Source of the DNA: Tubiluchus corallicola
Lineage: Eukaryota; Priapulida; Priapulimorpha; Priapulimorphida; Tubiluchidae
Direction: 5' to 3'
Length of the DNA stretch: 64,000 nt
Assembly (NCBI GenBank): GCA_030141605.1
Contig: JAQGDQ010000006.1
Coordinates: 1,247,501-1,311,500 of the forward strand
The position numbers and the translations under genes were made by a program. This document shows positions 1-12,000 of this stretch, one piece after another; positions within the stretch are counted from its first letter, which is position 1, and each line of letters begins with the position of its first letter. The notes under the pieces are model-generated. The model ran no database searches and was not told where the DNA came from. It saw only the letters and a list, made by a program, of their open reading frames with translations.

Positions 1-2687
1 TCTATTGTTTGAAAAGCTGAAAAAATTCATGGATATTATGTCCACAGATCAGCCTTCAGTTGATTTGTCGCACAGCTATGCAAAATGTAATATTACACAA
101 ACATGTCTTTCTGGCACATAAACAGTAAAATTAATTTTGTATAACATGTAATAAACAAAAATTGCATTGTTAATTTTTATTCATCACTATGAAACTCAAG
201 CGACCTTTTGTTCCATTGTATCATACAATGCACATTATTTGCATATTGGGCAGACACAATTCACAAAATTCAGTCAAATTAAATAAAGGCTGAGAATTTG
301 TATGTGGAAACCATAGTCAGCTGGGAAGAAGAAACTTTAATGCCATAGTTTCTGTAAGTCTGAAAGATAATATATGACCATTTTTGTTGTAACTACAAAA
401 TGGTTACCTAATTTGACTAATCTTAGTACAACTGTGCTCAGCTTGTGTGAGTCACACTTTGCTGCAAAACGAAGTTAGTAAGGGGTATGTTTAGTTATAA
501 ATTTACAGCTGGCCTCTATAATTTATTAATCGTATAGAAGGTTAACAGTAGATCAGAAATTGTATAATGTTGCTGTTCTTTACACAATTTCCTTAAATGT
601 TGTTCTTTATTGTAATTCTGACTGAAACCAGCTGCCGGCATTTTGGCTATAAATTGTGAATATCTTTACAGCTGGTTCAATTGTATTCGGAGAATTCAAT
701 TTCTATTTGGCTTAACTGGATTTATTATGTATTGCTATGAGCCTTGCTTAGCTGCTGAGCATACGTCATCTGTTCACATACACTGTATTGTATGCGGTGT
801 GTACAGTATAATACAGTAATTTCTAGAAAGACATACGTAATACGTAGAATTATCTGTAAGTTGTAGCAGTCTGTCTGCAATTTTCTGGAACCTTCTCTAA
901 TTATATAAACAAGATCGCCCACAGAGATAATATAACAGTGCAGATTAAAAGAGTTGTACATGTAAAGTGTTTTTATTGGGTGAATTTTGTAAATTTGATT
1001 TTCACGTGCATATGTTTTATAATTGCTACTGATATACTCGTTATACTTTATATTTATTAATACACGTGTTTATTATTTGTGCATTGTGATAATTATATTA
1101 GTTATTGCTAACTTATTTTGTCATTAATGACATTACTGTTCTCCACAGATATTGCTTTCATACAAATATTTAATAATAATTTCAATGACAGTAAAAATAA
1201 ATAAAAACCATCTTGTATATTGGTTTCATTTGCCAAAAGGGATCTATTTTATTCTCTGTCTCTGTGGTTTAACACATAACAGTACATCAGCTATTATATA
1301 ACACTAATTCATAAACACATGTATCTTAAGTGTAAGGTGTAAGCTTTACAGGCTCAATATACAGAAACACTTACTTGATTGTAAAGAGAACAAGGTTTTG
1401 ATTGGTCTAAATAGCATCATTCCTACCATCATAATAGGAAATATTGAAATGGTGTTTCCAGCCATGTACATAATAAACAGATTCATTGGCAACTGTTTCA
1501 ATGGTCCTAGAGCAATATCCCAAGATTTCTGTAACAAAACAACAAAACACTGTATCTTGCACCACTGAAAATATAACATGCTACAGCATTGTTTTGCACT
1601 AAACCAAGTTCTAACGAATTAACTAGGTGAAAGCTTGAAACTGCATTAAATCCTCACTAAATTAAGCACACTGAAACACAAATTACAGTATTACTGTGAC
1701 CACACTTTTGTTTTTGTAAATTTGCATCTTATATCATCAAAATTTAAAGCAGAAAGCTTCAGCAATAAAATTGTGATAAGTGCTCATGTAATTAGTAAAA
1801 TGAAATTAAACTTCCAAACACTTCAAGCTTGGGCGCACTCATTTTGAACAAAAAATGGCAGCATCCAGTGACCGTGCAATATAAACACTTATCCCATCAG
1901 ATGTTTGAGTGAACTTCTTTTGCAGATACAGTCACAACTACGAGAAATCCAAAATATTAAACGAGAGAGTATTAATACTATTTTTTGTTTTTTGATGAAT
2001 TCCGTTGCCACTAGAAAAACCAGTTACCAACGACACTATAATAATCTCTAACTCGGCTAGGTAATACATGGCACCTCAAATCATTTACATTTGAGAGGTT
2101 TTACCTTTACAACAAGATTTGGATCTCTCTGTCCAGTGTGAATGTCACTAGACTGTGCAATGCCTGTAGAACTAAATCCAACTGGCAGATTATCACTCTG
2201 CTGTTGTATAAATTGCCTATCAGCTTTCCTAAAAAAAGAACACAAGAAACAAATTAAACACACATAGCCTAAAAAAAACTTCTATCCATACTTGTGTAGC
2301 CGTAGGCTATAATAATGAGGCTCACAACAATTTTAAGGACCAAAAATTTTTCAAATAATATCAATTATTGTTTCTTAATTACAAGTTAAGCCAAACACAA
2401 AATACTTCGTGTTTCCAATTTCCGACCAATTGTGTTGTTATATATGCAACTAAAAAATTTATACTATAGTATAGGGTTGAAATCTAAGCCGATTAAATCG
2501 TAATTCCACAGTTCTTGTGACAGTTAACCGAATCGCCCAGAAAAGCAATAATCGGTTGACCAGAGAAAAGCGATAATGTATCTCTATAATTATAAGGTAC
2601 ACAAGTTTTCTGACCGTACCTCAAGTTGAAATCTAGTGCCCATTTGTGCCGTTTTTGACGTAAACCACTTCCGCTACTATTCGCCAT
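1..2687 (-). CDS. EMC4: ER membrane protein complex subunit 4, 5' part (runs off left edge)
   Basis: EMC4 is a subunit of the ER membrane protein complex, which inserts tail-anchored and multi-pass proteins. Exons on the minus strand: 2687-2620 (ATG at 2687), 2228-2105, 1528-1375, and the first 16 bases of the next exon at 16-1. All introns are GT-AG and phases join cleanly (68, 124 and 154 nt, then A+CT). Exon 1 gives a short basic start followed by KWALDF, matching the KWAIEL of human EMC4. Exon 3 carries the family hallmark, running from [10 protein letters not shown] through [16 protein letters not shown] into RPI, which is the first transmembrane hairpin. The 16-base edge exon reads TFQTI, matching TFKML in human EMC4. 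The C-terminal part lies outside the window. The exon 1 ATG is the first in-frame start and sits where the human N-terminus does. The assignment is firm; only the 3' half is unseen. Confidence 0.94.
1529..2104 (-). other. EMC4 intron 2, with part of a dispersed repeat
   Basis: This is the intron between EMC4 exons 3 and 2. About 1772-1905 matches 32620-32755 in a PREP intron, in the same orientation, at roughly 70-75% by eye. Shared landmarks are ttgtgataag, cttgggc, cactcatttt and gaccgtgcaat. No coding potential was seen and the repeat family was not recognised. Confidence 0.55.
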
Positions 2688-2944
2688 TTAAGTTAATGTA
2701 ACTTCATGCAGATCTGTAATTTAACATATTCTCGTAAAATTTTCTTATTTCGCATTTGCTTAAATATTAAGCAAAAAATCAGAGAGTTACTCCGCAAAAA
2801 TTATTTTTGACACACGTAAATTTCGACTAAATTGCAACTATAACGCTGCAGCTTCGCATTACTGCCTGCTGGCGCAAAGCCGGCAAACTTGAAAAACATC
2901 TGTTAAGCTATTTGAAGCAGCTTTTCATTCTAGCCTGCAGAGTG

Positions 2945-3137
2945 CAGACATGATGATTAATGATAATAATAATAAATAGTAGTAGTAAGAATAAGAGTAA
3001 TAGTAATCGAAATAATAATAATAATAGCAATAACAATTACAGCAACGACTACACAGGTCAAAGATTGCCTAGTTTGAGTACTTCACATTTTGCTTCAGTG
3101 GTAGACTATTATTGCTATTATTATTATTCTCTAACGT
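2945..3137. repeat. AAT/TAG-rich simple sequence next to the LINE insertion site
   Basis: 2688-2944 upstream of EMC4 is presumably its promoter and 5' UTR region, but I see no specific motif there. From about 2950 to 3045 the DNA is a degenerate (AAT)n/(TAG)n tract. It resumes as (ATT)n at 3108-3128, where the LINE inserted. The 15-base target sequence attattctctaacgt occupies 3123-3137. Confidence 0.7.
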
Positions 3138-6100
3138 AACCTAGCCACTGGGGGCGGCAAGCTAGCCCAACTCAGTGCCGGTCCCAAGCCCAGATAAATA
3201 GGGAGGGTTAGGGTCAGGAAGGGCATCCGCCTGTAAAAACTGAGCCAAAACCTTTTTATGAATGAGTCAAAATCGGAGAAGTGAATCTAAGGACGCCACC
3301 TGTAAGTAGCCCACAGATACATCGCCCTAACTCTGTGGACAAGCAAGGGCTACCGTATCAAGAACGGATGCGGCCAAAGAAGTTAGTTCAAAAACTGAGG
3401 ATTGGAACCCTTAATGTGGGAACATTGAATGGAAGAGGTCGAGCTTTGGCACAGCTAATGAAAGAAAGAAAAGTGGATGCGTTATGCGTTCAGGAAACGA
3501 GATGGACAGGAAACAAGGCCAAAGAACTAGGTGATGGTTTTAAGCTGATCTATGGAGGTGCAAACAAGCAAAAGAGAAACGGCATAGGAATTATCCTATC
3601 TCCAACCTTGAAAGACTTGGTTATAGAAGTAAATAGGAAAATGATCGTATATTGTGGATACGTCTGGCCATTGAGGAGTGTGGACTGTGCATATTTAGAG
3701 TGTACGCACCACAAACAGGATGCTCAGAGGAGGAAAAGGAACAATTCTGGTTGGACCTACAGGAAGAATGGGAAAAAGTAGATGTGAGTGATAGGTACAT
3801 AGTTGGAGGTGACATGAACGGACATGTAGGAAGTGGAAATAACGCAATAAGACGGATTCATGGTGGAAATTCATATGGAGATGGAAATGAAGATGGAAAC
3901 AAAATAATCGACGTGGCATTAGCCTTTGACTTGGTGATAGGAAATACCATATTTTGCAAGAAAAATGAACACCTAATAACCTACCGTAGTGGGGATAGGG
4001 AAAGCCAAATAGACTTCCTACTCTACCGACGGAGAGACATCAAAGAGATAAGAAATTGCAAGGTTATATCAGGAGACCACGTAGCAGCACAACACCGCCT
4101 GATGGTTATGGATCTCACCATAGCTGTTACACGTAGGCAGAAAAGGAAAGTCATGACGGAGAAAAGGATTAAATGGTTCAAACTAAAAGAGCAGAGACTT
4201 AAACAGCTCTTTAAAGACAGATTGCTCAGAGAGGTGGACTACGAAATGGAAGAAATAAACGAATGGTAGAACAGGCTGAGTGAAAATATTATAAGGACTG
4301 GAAAAGAAATTCTCGGGGAAAGTAGCTGTGGAATATGAGAGAACAGAGAAACATGGTGGTTTGGAGAAGAGGTGCAGCGGAAAGTAAAAGAGAAGAAAAT
4401 GGCAAAGAAAAGATGGGAAGAAACCAAGTTGGACAGGGACAGAGAGTATTACAAACAGTGTTGCAAGGAGACGAAAAGAACTGTAGCTGTAGCAAAAGCG
4501 GAGGCGTATGACAACCTATATGAAGAGTTGGACACCAAGAAAGGACAGGGGAGAGTTTTCAAGTTGGCGAAGCTGAGAAACAAGAGTACAAAGGACATTA
4601 GGCATATAAGGTAGATCAAAGATGAAAGGGGGCAAGTAATACGAAAAGAAAGCGATGTCCTGAGGAGGTGGAAGGAATACTACGAGAAGCTGCTGAACGA
4701 GGAAAATGAAAGACTGGTTAGGGGACCGAATGAACTGGAGGTAACAGGGGTGACAAGACAGGAGGTGGAATTAGCATTAAAGAAAATGAAAAATGGCAAA
4801 TCTACGGGACCTGACGGAATACCGGTGGAAGTTTGGAAAGCCTTAGGAGAAGAAGGGATTGACATACTGCATCAACTGATGAGAGAAATAGTGGAGAGAG
4901 AGGTAATCCCAGAAAAATGGAGGGAAAGTACTCTGGTACCGATTTTTAAGGAGAAGGGAGACATCCAGGACTGCGGAAATTATCGGGGGATTAAGCTGAT
5001 GTCCCACACCCTGAAACTGTTCGAAAGGATTCTGGATAATAGATTGAGACAGGTGGTACACATAGGACAGCAACAGTTGGGATTCATGACGGGACTTGGA
5101 ACGGTTGACGTTATATTCACACTTCGCCAGAATATAGAGAAACACTAGGAAAAGCAAAGGGCACTACATATAGCTTTCATAGATCTAGAGAAAGCATATG
5201 ATAGGGTACCACGGCAAGAAGTGTGGAGAGGTCTGATGGAGAGAGGAGTGCCAGAAAAATATGTAAGAATAGTCCAAGAATGCTACAAGAACGTGACAAC
5301 TAAAGTCCGGAGTACAGTTGGCATAACAGAAAGTTTCCAAGTAAAAGTCGGCTTACATCAAGGATCGGCACTAAGCCCCCTACTGTTCAACATAGTGTTT
5401 GATGTCATCACAGAGAGTGTAAGGGGAAATCCACCATGGTGTGTTTTGTATGCGGATGACATCGCTATAGTGGCTGAGAGTAGAGAACACTGGAAGGAAA
5501 ATTAGAAGCATGGAGAGCAGAGGAATGAGGATTAGTAGATCCAAAACAGAGAATCTTACGACAGACATGAATGGGGATCAACGAGAAACAATAAGATTGA
5601 ACGAGTTGAAAAGAGTAAAGACCTTTAAGTATCTGGGTTCAATGATAGACGAGACTGCAGGAATGGAAAAGGAGGTGAATTTCAGGATTCAGTGTGGTTG
5701 GAATAGCTGGCGAAAAGTTTCGGTGTGATATGCGATAAGAGGATTCCAGCAAGACTTAAAGGTAGGTAAAATTCACAAAGCAGTGGTCAGACCCGCCCTA
5801 ATATATGGGCTGGAAGCAGCACCTCTAAAGAAGACCGAAGAGAAGAAAATGGATGTGGCGGAGATGAGGATGTTGAGATGGATAGTGGGAGTAACAAGAA
5901 GGGATAAAATCAGGAATAGTAATATTAGAGGAACAGTGAAAGTAGTGGAAGCCTCGAAAAAGATACAAGAGGCAAGATTGCGATGGTATGGGCACCTGAG
6001 AAGGAGAGTCGGGGAAGATCACGTGGGAAGGGAGGCCATGGAGATAAAAGTGCTGGGAAATAGAAAAAGAGGACGACCCAAGCTGAGATGGTTTGAATGC

Positions 6101-6226
6101 ATAAACGGAGACCTTAGAGAGAAGAACATAAATGAAGAGATGGTTAACAACAGAAATGCATGGAGAAAACTTATTCACAACGGCGACTCCGCATAGGGAA
6201 AAGCTGGGAAGAAGAAGAAGAAGAAG
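3138..6226 (+). mobile_element. RTE-like non-LTR retrotransposon, full length but inactivated
   Basis: The element is about 3.1 kb, bounded by a perfect 15-bp target duplication (attattctctaacgt at 3123-3137 and 6227-6241). It ends in a (GAA)n tail at 6209-6226, typical of target-primed insertion. From about 3380 to 4130 it encodes an apurinic-like endonuclease: GTLNVGTLNGRG, VQETRW, then VYAPQTG, GGDMNGHVG and SGDHVAAQHRL. From about 4620 to 5505 it encodes a reverse transcriptase with NGKSTGPDGIPVE, FIDLEKAYDRVPR, GLHQGSALSPLLF and the YADD box at 5449-5460. The C-terminal tail at 5783-6196 has RWYGHLRRR. The order and motifs fit the RTE group. The subfamily is not certain. Confidence 0.93.
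3281..6196 (+). pseudogene. Broken endonuclease-reverse transcriptase ORF of the LINE
   Basis: One ancestral polyprotein is split over frames. There is a frameshift at about 3640-3652, where the endonuclease moves from the ORF starting at 3281 to the one starting at 3652. In-frame stops follow at 4267-4269, 4336-4338, 4612-4614 and 5146-5148. Another frameshift falls near 5500-5510, after the YADD region, and a stop lies near 5726. The last segment, 5783-6196, resumes the RT C-terminal region. The catalytic boxes remain readable, so decay is moderate, but the copy cannot be autonomous. Confidence 0.9.
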
Positions 6227-6241
6227 ATTATTCTCTAACGT

Positions 6242-6881
6242 GTACCTATTACCTAATTTTTGCTTTTAAGCTAAGTCATCACCAGTATTGTCATCACTAT
6301 TATGTTTCATAGGATATGAATTAATTCATGTTGACATGCGTCATTAGGAGTGCATGAACATAACTAACCTCAACTAACACAGCATTAATGATAGTGCACT
6401 GATTTTATACACTGAAAGAAGTTACAAAACAGAAATTTAAATTTGTTAAAGTAGTAAAAAATTTAACAAAATTTCATCGAGCTAGGTAACGTGTTTTGAA
6501 TTTCGTGAGTCCAGTTTTCTTCTACATGTAGCAAAGCACACGTAGAAAATGACACAACTGTTGTCCCTATGTGGGAGGCTGCATATGCTACTGACATCAA
6601 TCATGGCCACATCATTATAGCAGGCTGGGGCGGGGGCTTAGTCGGCAAGATCAGTTAGATTTACTTCGGTGCCGATTACCTAAAAATAGGATTTTAGGTA
6701 ATGACCTCTCACCCTTTCCAGTAATAATTAATACACTTAGTACTAATCGGTTTTCTAGAGAAGATACGGTGGTAACTGGATCGAAATCAGTGATCGGAAC
6801 CACACTGCTGTTTGAATTATTTATCTATGACTGTACACTGTAGATGTTTGTAAAAAAAGATTTCCATATAGCTCTGAAGTG
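6242..6881. other. Intergenic, nothing recognised
   Basis: This stretch lies between the LINE and the palindrome-bearing transposon. It is A+T-rich, with no ORF of note and no repeat match that I could find. Confidence 0.5.
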
Positions 6882-6886
6882 GTGCC

Positions 6887-7851
6887 TGTTGGGAGCCGTT
6901 TGGACCACTGCGCCAAGTAGACCAATTGGTCTACTTGGGCTAGCCCAAGTAGACCGCGGTCTACATGGGCTAGCCCAGGTCTACATGGGCTAGCCCAAGT
7001 AGGACACTAGAGACAGGTCGTGAATTCAGTCGTTAAGTGTACTGACACCGTCCGTTGTGCTTCTTTATGTAATAATAATAATTAAAAACGTTAATACACG
7101 TTGAATAATTTATTATACATCTAATAAAATAAAAGAATTTTATTCTGAGCTGGTAGAACGGACAATATTAAATTTGGTTTCGATATTAATGTTGTTGAAG
7201 TGAAAAAACCCCACTTTTTTGCGAATTCAACATTTGTTTAAGGTATATCTTTTTTGATTTTGTCTCACTTCACAAACAGGTGATCCGTTTCACTACCTCT
7301 TGGGCAAATAATTGTTTTCTTATAAGTAAACGTTCTAGCGATCTATGTGTCCTACATGGGCTAGCGAGCCATGTAGGACAGTGCCCTACATGTTACAATA
7401 CTACTGATAATATTAAAACTAATTATCCTTGCTTTTCTTAAATGTTAAAAATTACTTTATGGTGTTGTAAAGGCTTAGCAGCATCTGTCTCATTTTTAAA
7501 TTTGCAATTATTTCTGTAATAACTGTGTGCAGAATTTCTCTCTTTAAAGCATTAGATACTAGGTTTAATGTTATGATATATTAATGGAGTTAATCATAAT
7601 GATGAAATTATTGTAAGAAATGCATTTGTAAATTGCCAAGGAATATCCATTTCTAAAAGAAATTTTGTTTTATGCTTTATTATGTCATAACAATACTTAT
7701 AAACAATGGTAATATAAACTGGAAACAAGTTTTGCCAGAGCAAGTTTCTGGACAAAAATCGCTAGTGTCCTACTTGGGCTGCCCATGTAGGACACTACTT
7801 TTAGCGCATCAAGTGGTCTACTTGGCGCAGTGGTCCAAACGGCTCCCAACA
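6887..7851. mobile_element. Non-autonomous TIR transposon with palindromic internal repeats (Ginger-like ends)
   Basis: This is a 965-bp element with perfect 38-bp terminal inverted repeats at 6887-6924 and 7814-7851. It is flanked by 5-bp duplications gtgcc at 6882-6886 and 7852-7856. The ends read TGTTGGGAGCCG...CGGCTCCCAACA. Known families: the TGTNR...YNACA ends and a 4-5-bp duplication are what I recall for Ginger-type elements, so that superfamily is my best guess, not an identification. No transposase is encoded, although a chance 71-codon ORF crosses the right end. The interior has repeated palindromes built on GGGCTAGCCC. Identical TIRs suggest fairly recent insertion. Confidence 0.85.
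6914..7007. repeat. Cluster of overlapping perfect palindromes in the transposon left end
   Basis: There are consecutive self-complementary blocks at 6914-6937 (24 bp, centre AATT), 6929-6954 (26 bp, centre GCTAGC) and 6950-6963 (centre CGCG). A near-palindromic repeat of the GGGCTAGCCC core follows at 6967-6976 and 6987-6996. Isolated related palindromes recur inside the same element at 7349-7379 and 7767-7793, with GTCC in place of GTCT at the ends. The blocks could be transposase binding sites or form cruciforms; that is inference. Confidence 0.9.
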
Positions 7852-7856
7852 GTGCC

Positions 7857-9023
7857 GACTGCTGACGAAGCAACAGGCATAGTATAGGCTAGTTTTTTGC
7901 GGGGTTACTGCTTTTTACCTGTCTTGAGAGGCACATTTCGTTTATTTTACAATGCTATCTGCCCAATGTTTACAGTAGGCGTAACGGGCATATGATGTTA
8001 ATGGCATCTTGTATAGCACACGATTGATGCATGTTATATGATATGAATTATGATTTATAGCAGTTTTGAACGGAAGTGGTGCTGGCATTTAAGCCAATGG
8101 TATAGCAGTGTCTAGCTTTCGGCTGGATTATTGCTGTATCTCTCAGTTAACTCTCTGTTAAAAGCAAACTCTCAGTTAATTTTGATGCTTATATTTAACT
8201 AGTCAATGCGTACCCCATTAATTAATACTAGTCATATTTATACTTTATAGTAATTACTAGTATTTAGCAGTTAATATAAAGCTGCAATCTATAGCGATCA
8301 ATTATAGTGCCTATTTTACTACTAGCAAATATCATTGGGCAGCGAAAATCTCCATCAGTTTGATTATAATTGTACTTGTCGATCTGTATAATTATCATAA
8401 AATTAATAGCTAGTGTAACTAAGTAGCAGTATGTCATTTTTTTTTACATGTATAATAATATCTGTAGTTCTACCTGTATATAATTTTCGTTTCGTACTTG
8501 TCAATATATGTAATGTTAATTGCGTGTTTGCACAATAAATTGAATTAAGTTGAATTGTATTCACCTGCCTTGTGGACAGATTTGTTTTGCTTTAGAATTA
8601 GATTATAGTCCATATTCAATACATATTACCGTACATTTAACATTGATCTCTACAGAATGTTTGAAAATCTTTAGAATTCTGTTTGTCACATGGCTGCAGA
8701 ATATATAATGTAAATCTAATGAGCATAATTGATATGGAGATCTCGCCATTTTTGAGAGATTGGTGGTAAATGCCCATTTCTGGACAGTGTCCATAATAAT
8801 TATTGCATTTTGTGTAATACATTTGCTGCTGCTTTTATTATAATTTTATGTGTAGGTCTGGCAACTTGTGCTTCTGGGAATTGGAAGACTCACAACAAGA
8901 CCAGACAGATTTAAACTTTCACACTAAAAAAAGAATTTTTCTAGTTTAGAGTTATTGTAAATTAGAATTACTGCTTGTGGAGTGGAAATACTGCCACACA
9001 TTTTGTGGAGATCTTTTTGAAGT
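7857..9023. other. UFL1 upstream region
   Basis: A+T-rich DNA between the transposon and the UFL1 start codon. It should contain the UFL1 promoter and 5' UTR. I see no TATA box or other element that I can defend, and no coding exon. Confidence 0.5.
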
Positions 9024-12000
9024 ATGGCTGCAGCTGAGTGGGAAGAAGTAAAGCGTTTAGCAGCTGATTTCCAGAAAGCCCAGTTACAAGGAACTGTACA
9101 ACGGTACTACTTGTTTTAAGTCTAACAATATTTTCTGTTTGAAATAGTTGTTTTGCAGTCATGAATACTAAAATGTATATGCTGCTCCTATTATTGACGC
9201 TTTAAAAAATTTAAAGTTTTATAACATCCATATTTTCTGTAGTACACACACACGCACAACAGGTTAGTGTATTTTTTGCATCTCTTCAATACTTTATCCA
9301 TCGGCATTATTTTTTACTGAGCAAGATAGCTAAATGTATTTTTCAGTCATGGCGCCGGCTAGTAGCTATTGTAAACATCAGGTACAGCTAGATCCATAGG
9401 CTACATGTAGTTAGAATATTATATTCTTTTGGTTATATGTCCCAGGTAGCTAATGTGCCTAAAGTCATAGGGCCTAGTGTATTTTAGGTGCAATTCTGCA
9501 GATTAAAGTATTTAAAGTTGGGAATTCAAGTAAAGATTACGATATAATAATGGTTCGTGTTGCGGAAAGTTCTTTGTTTTTAGTCAAGTATCATAGCACA
9601 TTCAAGAAGAGTATAATTTTTTTAATTTAGGCAGTCAGGGTATGGGTTTAATCCTGCACCGTTGTCTGAATTGTGTAATCTCTCTCATTTCATTCTCTAC
9701 CCCTATAAGCTCTGACTGTGTGATTTAAGGCAAGTTGCATCGTTCCTACTTAATAGGCTTTTATTACAACATTTATTGAAAATGAAGTAACTTAATTGTT
9801 TTGCTGCTGTGTGTTACTTAACTTACGATTTGCGATTATCTTTAAGCTCTTAAAAGTATGCAATTAGTAATAGGTATATAGATAGGCTCTTCTCTTTTCC
9901 GTGAAACTTGATATCTACATTTAATGATTGTACCATAAGGACCGAAAGATCATTTTGTTGTAGTCAGGCAGGACTCACAATAATTTCTGTTATTTACTCT
10001 TCCACTTTAGCATTTTAATTTTAATCATTATTGATTTGCAGCTTATCAGATCGGAACTGTGTAGAGATAGTGAACAAGTTGGTAGAATGGAACTTGCTTG
10101 ATGTCATTTATACCGCAGATGGTAAGGAATATCTGACTCCTGCTGAACTGCTGAGAGAAATTAAAGATGAGCTCATTGTGCATGGTGGTAGAGTGAATCT
10201 TGCCGACTTAACTCAGATTCTCAATGTTGACTATTCACATATTGAAGCTAAAGTTGCTGAACTGCTGAGGATCGATCCTACATTGGAACTTATTCTTGGA
10301 CAGCTGATTAGTAGGTTCGTATAAATGATATTGTATGAAGCAGTGCTTTCTAGATAAAAGAAAGAATTGTTAGTTTACTTCTGAGCAGTTTTACATCAGT
10401 TTTTTACATGTAACAGCACATTCATTGAAAGGTATACTAAAAGTAACTGCCAATTGGTATTGTAAATTGCTAATCAGAACCACTGTGCAGTTCTTTTTTT
10501 TAATGAGGATAGCTTTTGTTTTCACTTAGCACAAATGGTTGTTGGATAAAAGCTAAGTGACTCACGCGAGCTGACGAAGGGTTAATCAAATTTGAAAAAT
10601 TACAAAATTTGTCAGCAATGCAACCACTAAGGTGTACATTTTTTTAGAAATTATGTAGACGGGATTGCTGAAGAGATTGATGATAAACTACAAGACACTG
10701 GTCAAATTTCAATTGCTGACTTAACCAAGCATTATGATCTTCCTGGTGATTTTCTGATGGACAATGTCAACAAACGTTTAGGTGTCAGCATTAAAGGCAA
10801 AGCTGATGAGTTTGATCCACGCGTCATTTACACTGAAGCATTTTTATCACGTCATCGTGTCTGCATTAGAGGTGTGCTCAATGCCTGCACTAGACCAACT
10901 CCTGTGCCAGCCGTGATTAAAGCATATGGTTTCAACGAGAGACTTTTCTTCTCGCTATCAGAAGATATGTGTAAGTCAGGTGAACTTGCAGGTAATTTGA
11001 CTGGTGGACACTCTGAGAGGGCTTTGTACATGCCAGACGTGTATGCTAAAGCTCAAAATCGATACGTAGAACATTTCTATAAGCAAAATGGCTATCTGGA
11101 ATATGACACTTTGATCAGGATTGGAATAACCGAGCCCAAGCTATACATAAAGAAGTGTTTGAAGAATGAATCATTGGTGTTTCTTAGTTCTTGTTGTTGT
11201 GGCACGTCACTTCAAGAACAGTTGGAAGCATCTGTTGAAGAGGCACTGTCCTCACAGGCCTGGATTGATGCGATGCATGTTCTGCCATCAGTCTTTACTG
11301 TACAAGATACAAGACAGCTTTTAGAGAAATGTCTAAAGAAACTGAAAGAACACAATGTGCTAATATGCAGTGACAGCATCGTAGTAAGTGAGAAATTTAT
11401 CCAGACCTGCAGCAAATATTTTGAAGATCTTATAACCAAAAAAGCTGAGAGCGAGGCTAGGAAACTACCTTTAATTCTGTCAGAGGAGGGCATAGCAAAT
11501 ACAGAAACATTTGAAAAGCCAAAGACGATCTCGCTTGATAGCTCACAAGGAGGACGGCAAGCAAAGAAGGAAGAGAGGAGACAAAAAGCAGCAGGAAGTG
11601 CTGCTAAAGGAGGTGGTGCTCAGGGCAGAGAAACAAAGACAAAATCTTTGAAAAAGAAAAGTGCTAGAGGTAGGGGTGATAATAAAGATGACTCTGGTGA
11701 TGAAACAACCATTAAAAAGACAAGTTATAAAGCGAGCGAGTTTATGCCACTTGATGAAATAGAAAATGTCCTTTCTAATCAACTCCAGGAAGAAGACTGT
11801 CCTGATGAAATGATAGCTGCAATAGCTGAACAGCTACATACATCATTAGAGAGTCGTTTTCAAGAGACGTTGAAGTCTGTATTCATGGCTTCTGCTTCCC
11901 AAGTATCACAGTCAAGGAGAAAAACTCGTGAAGAACTTGTTGATAAAATTAATGGGCTAACAAGTAACATTAAATTATTTGAAAAAGGAATTAGCAAGTT

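Noticed and set aside
721-961. 78-codon minus-strand frame, considered as the next EMC4 exon
   Set aside because: It does not match the EMC4 C-terminal sequence. The true next exon begins at 16-1, with the right phase and TFQTI.
7672-7887. 71-codon plus-strand open frame at the right end of the palindrome-bearing transposon
   Set aside because: It crosses the TIR and element boundary and its sequence is the translated inverted repeat; no transposase motif.
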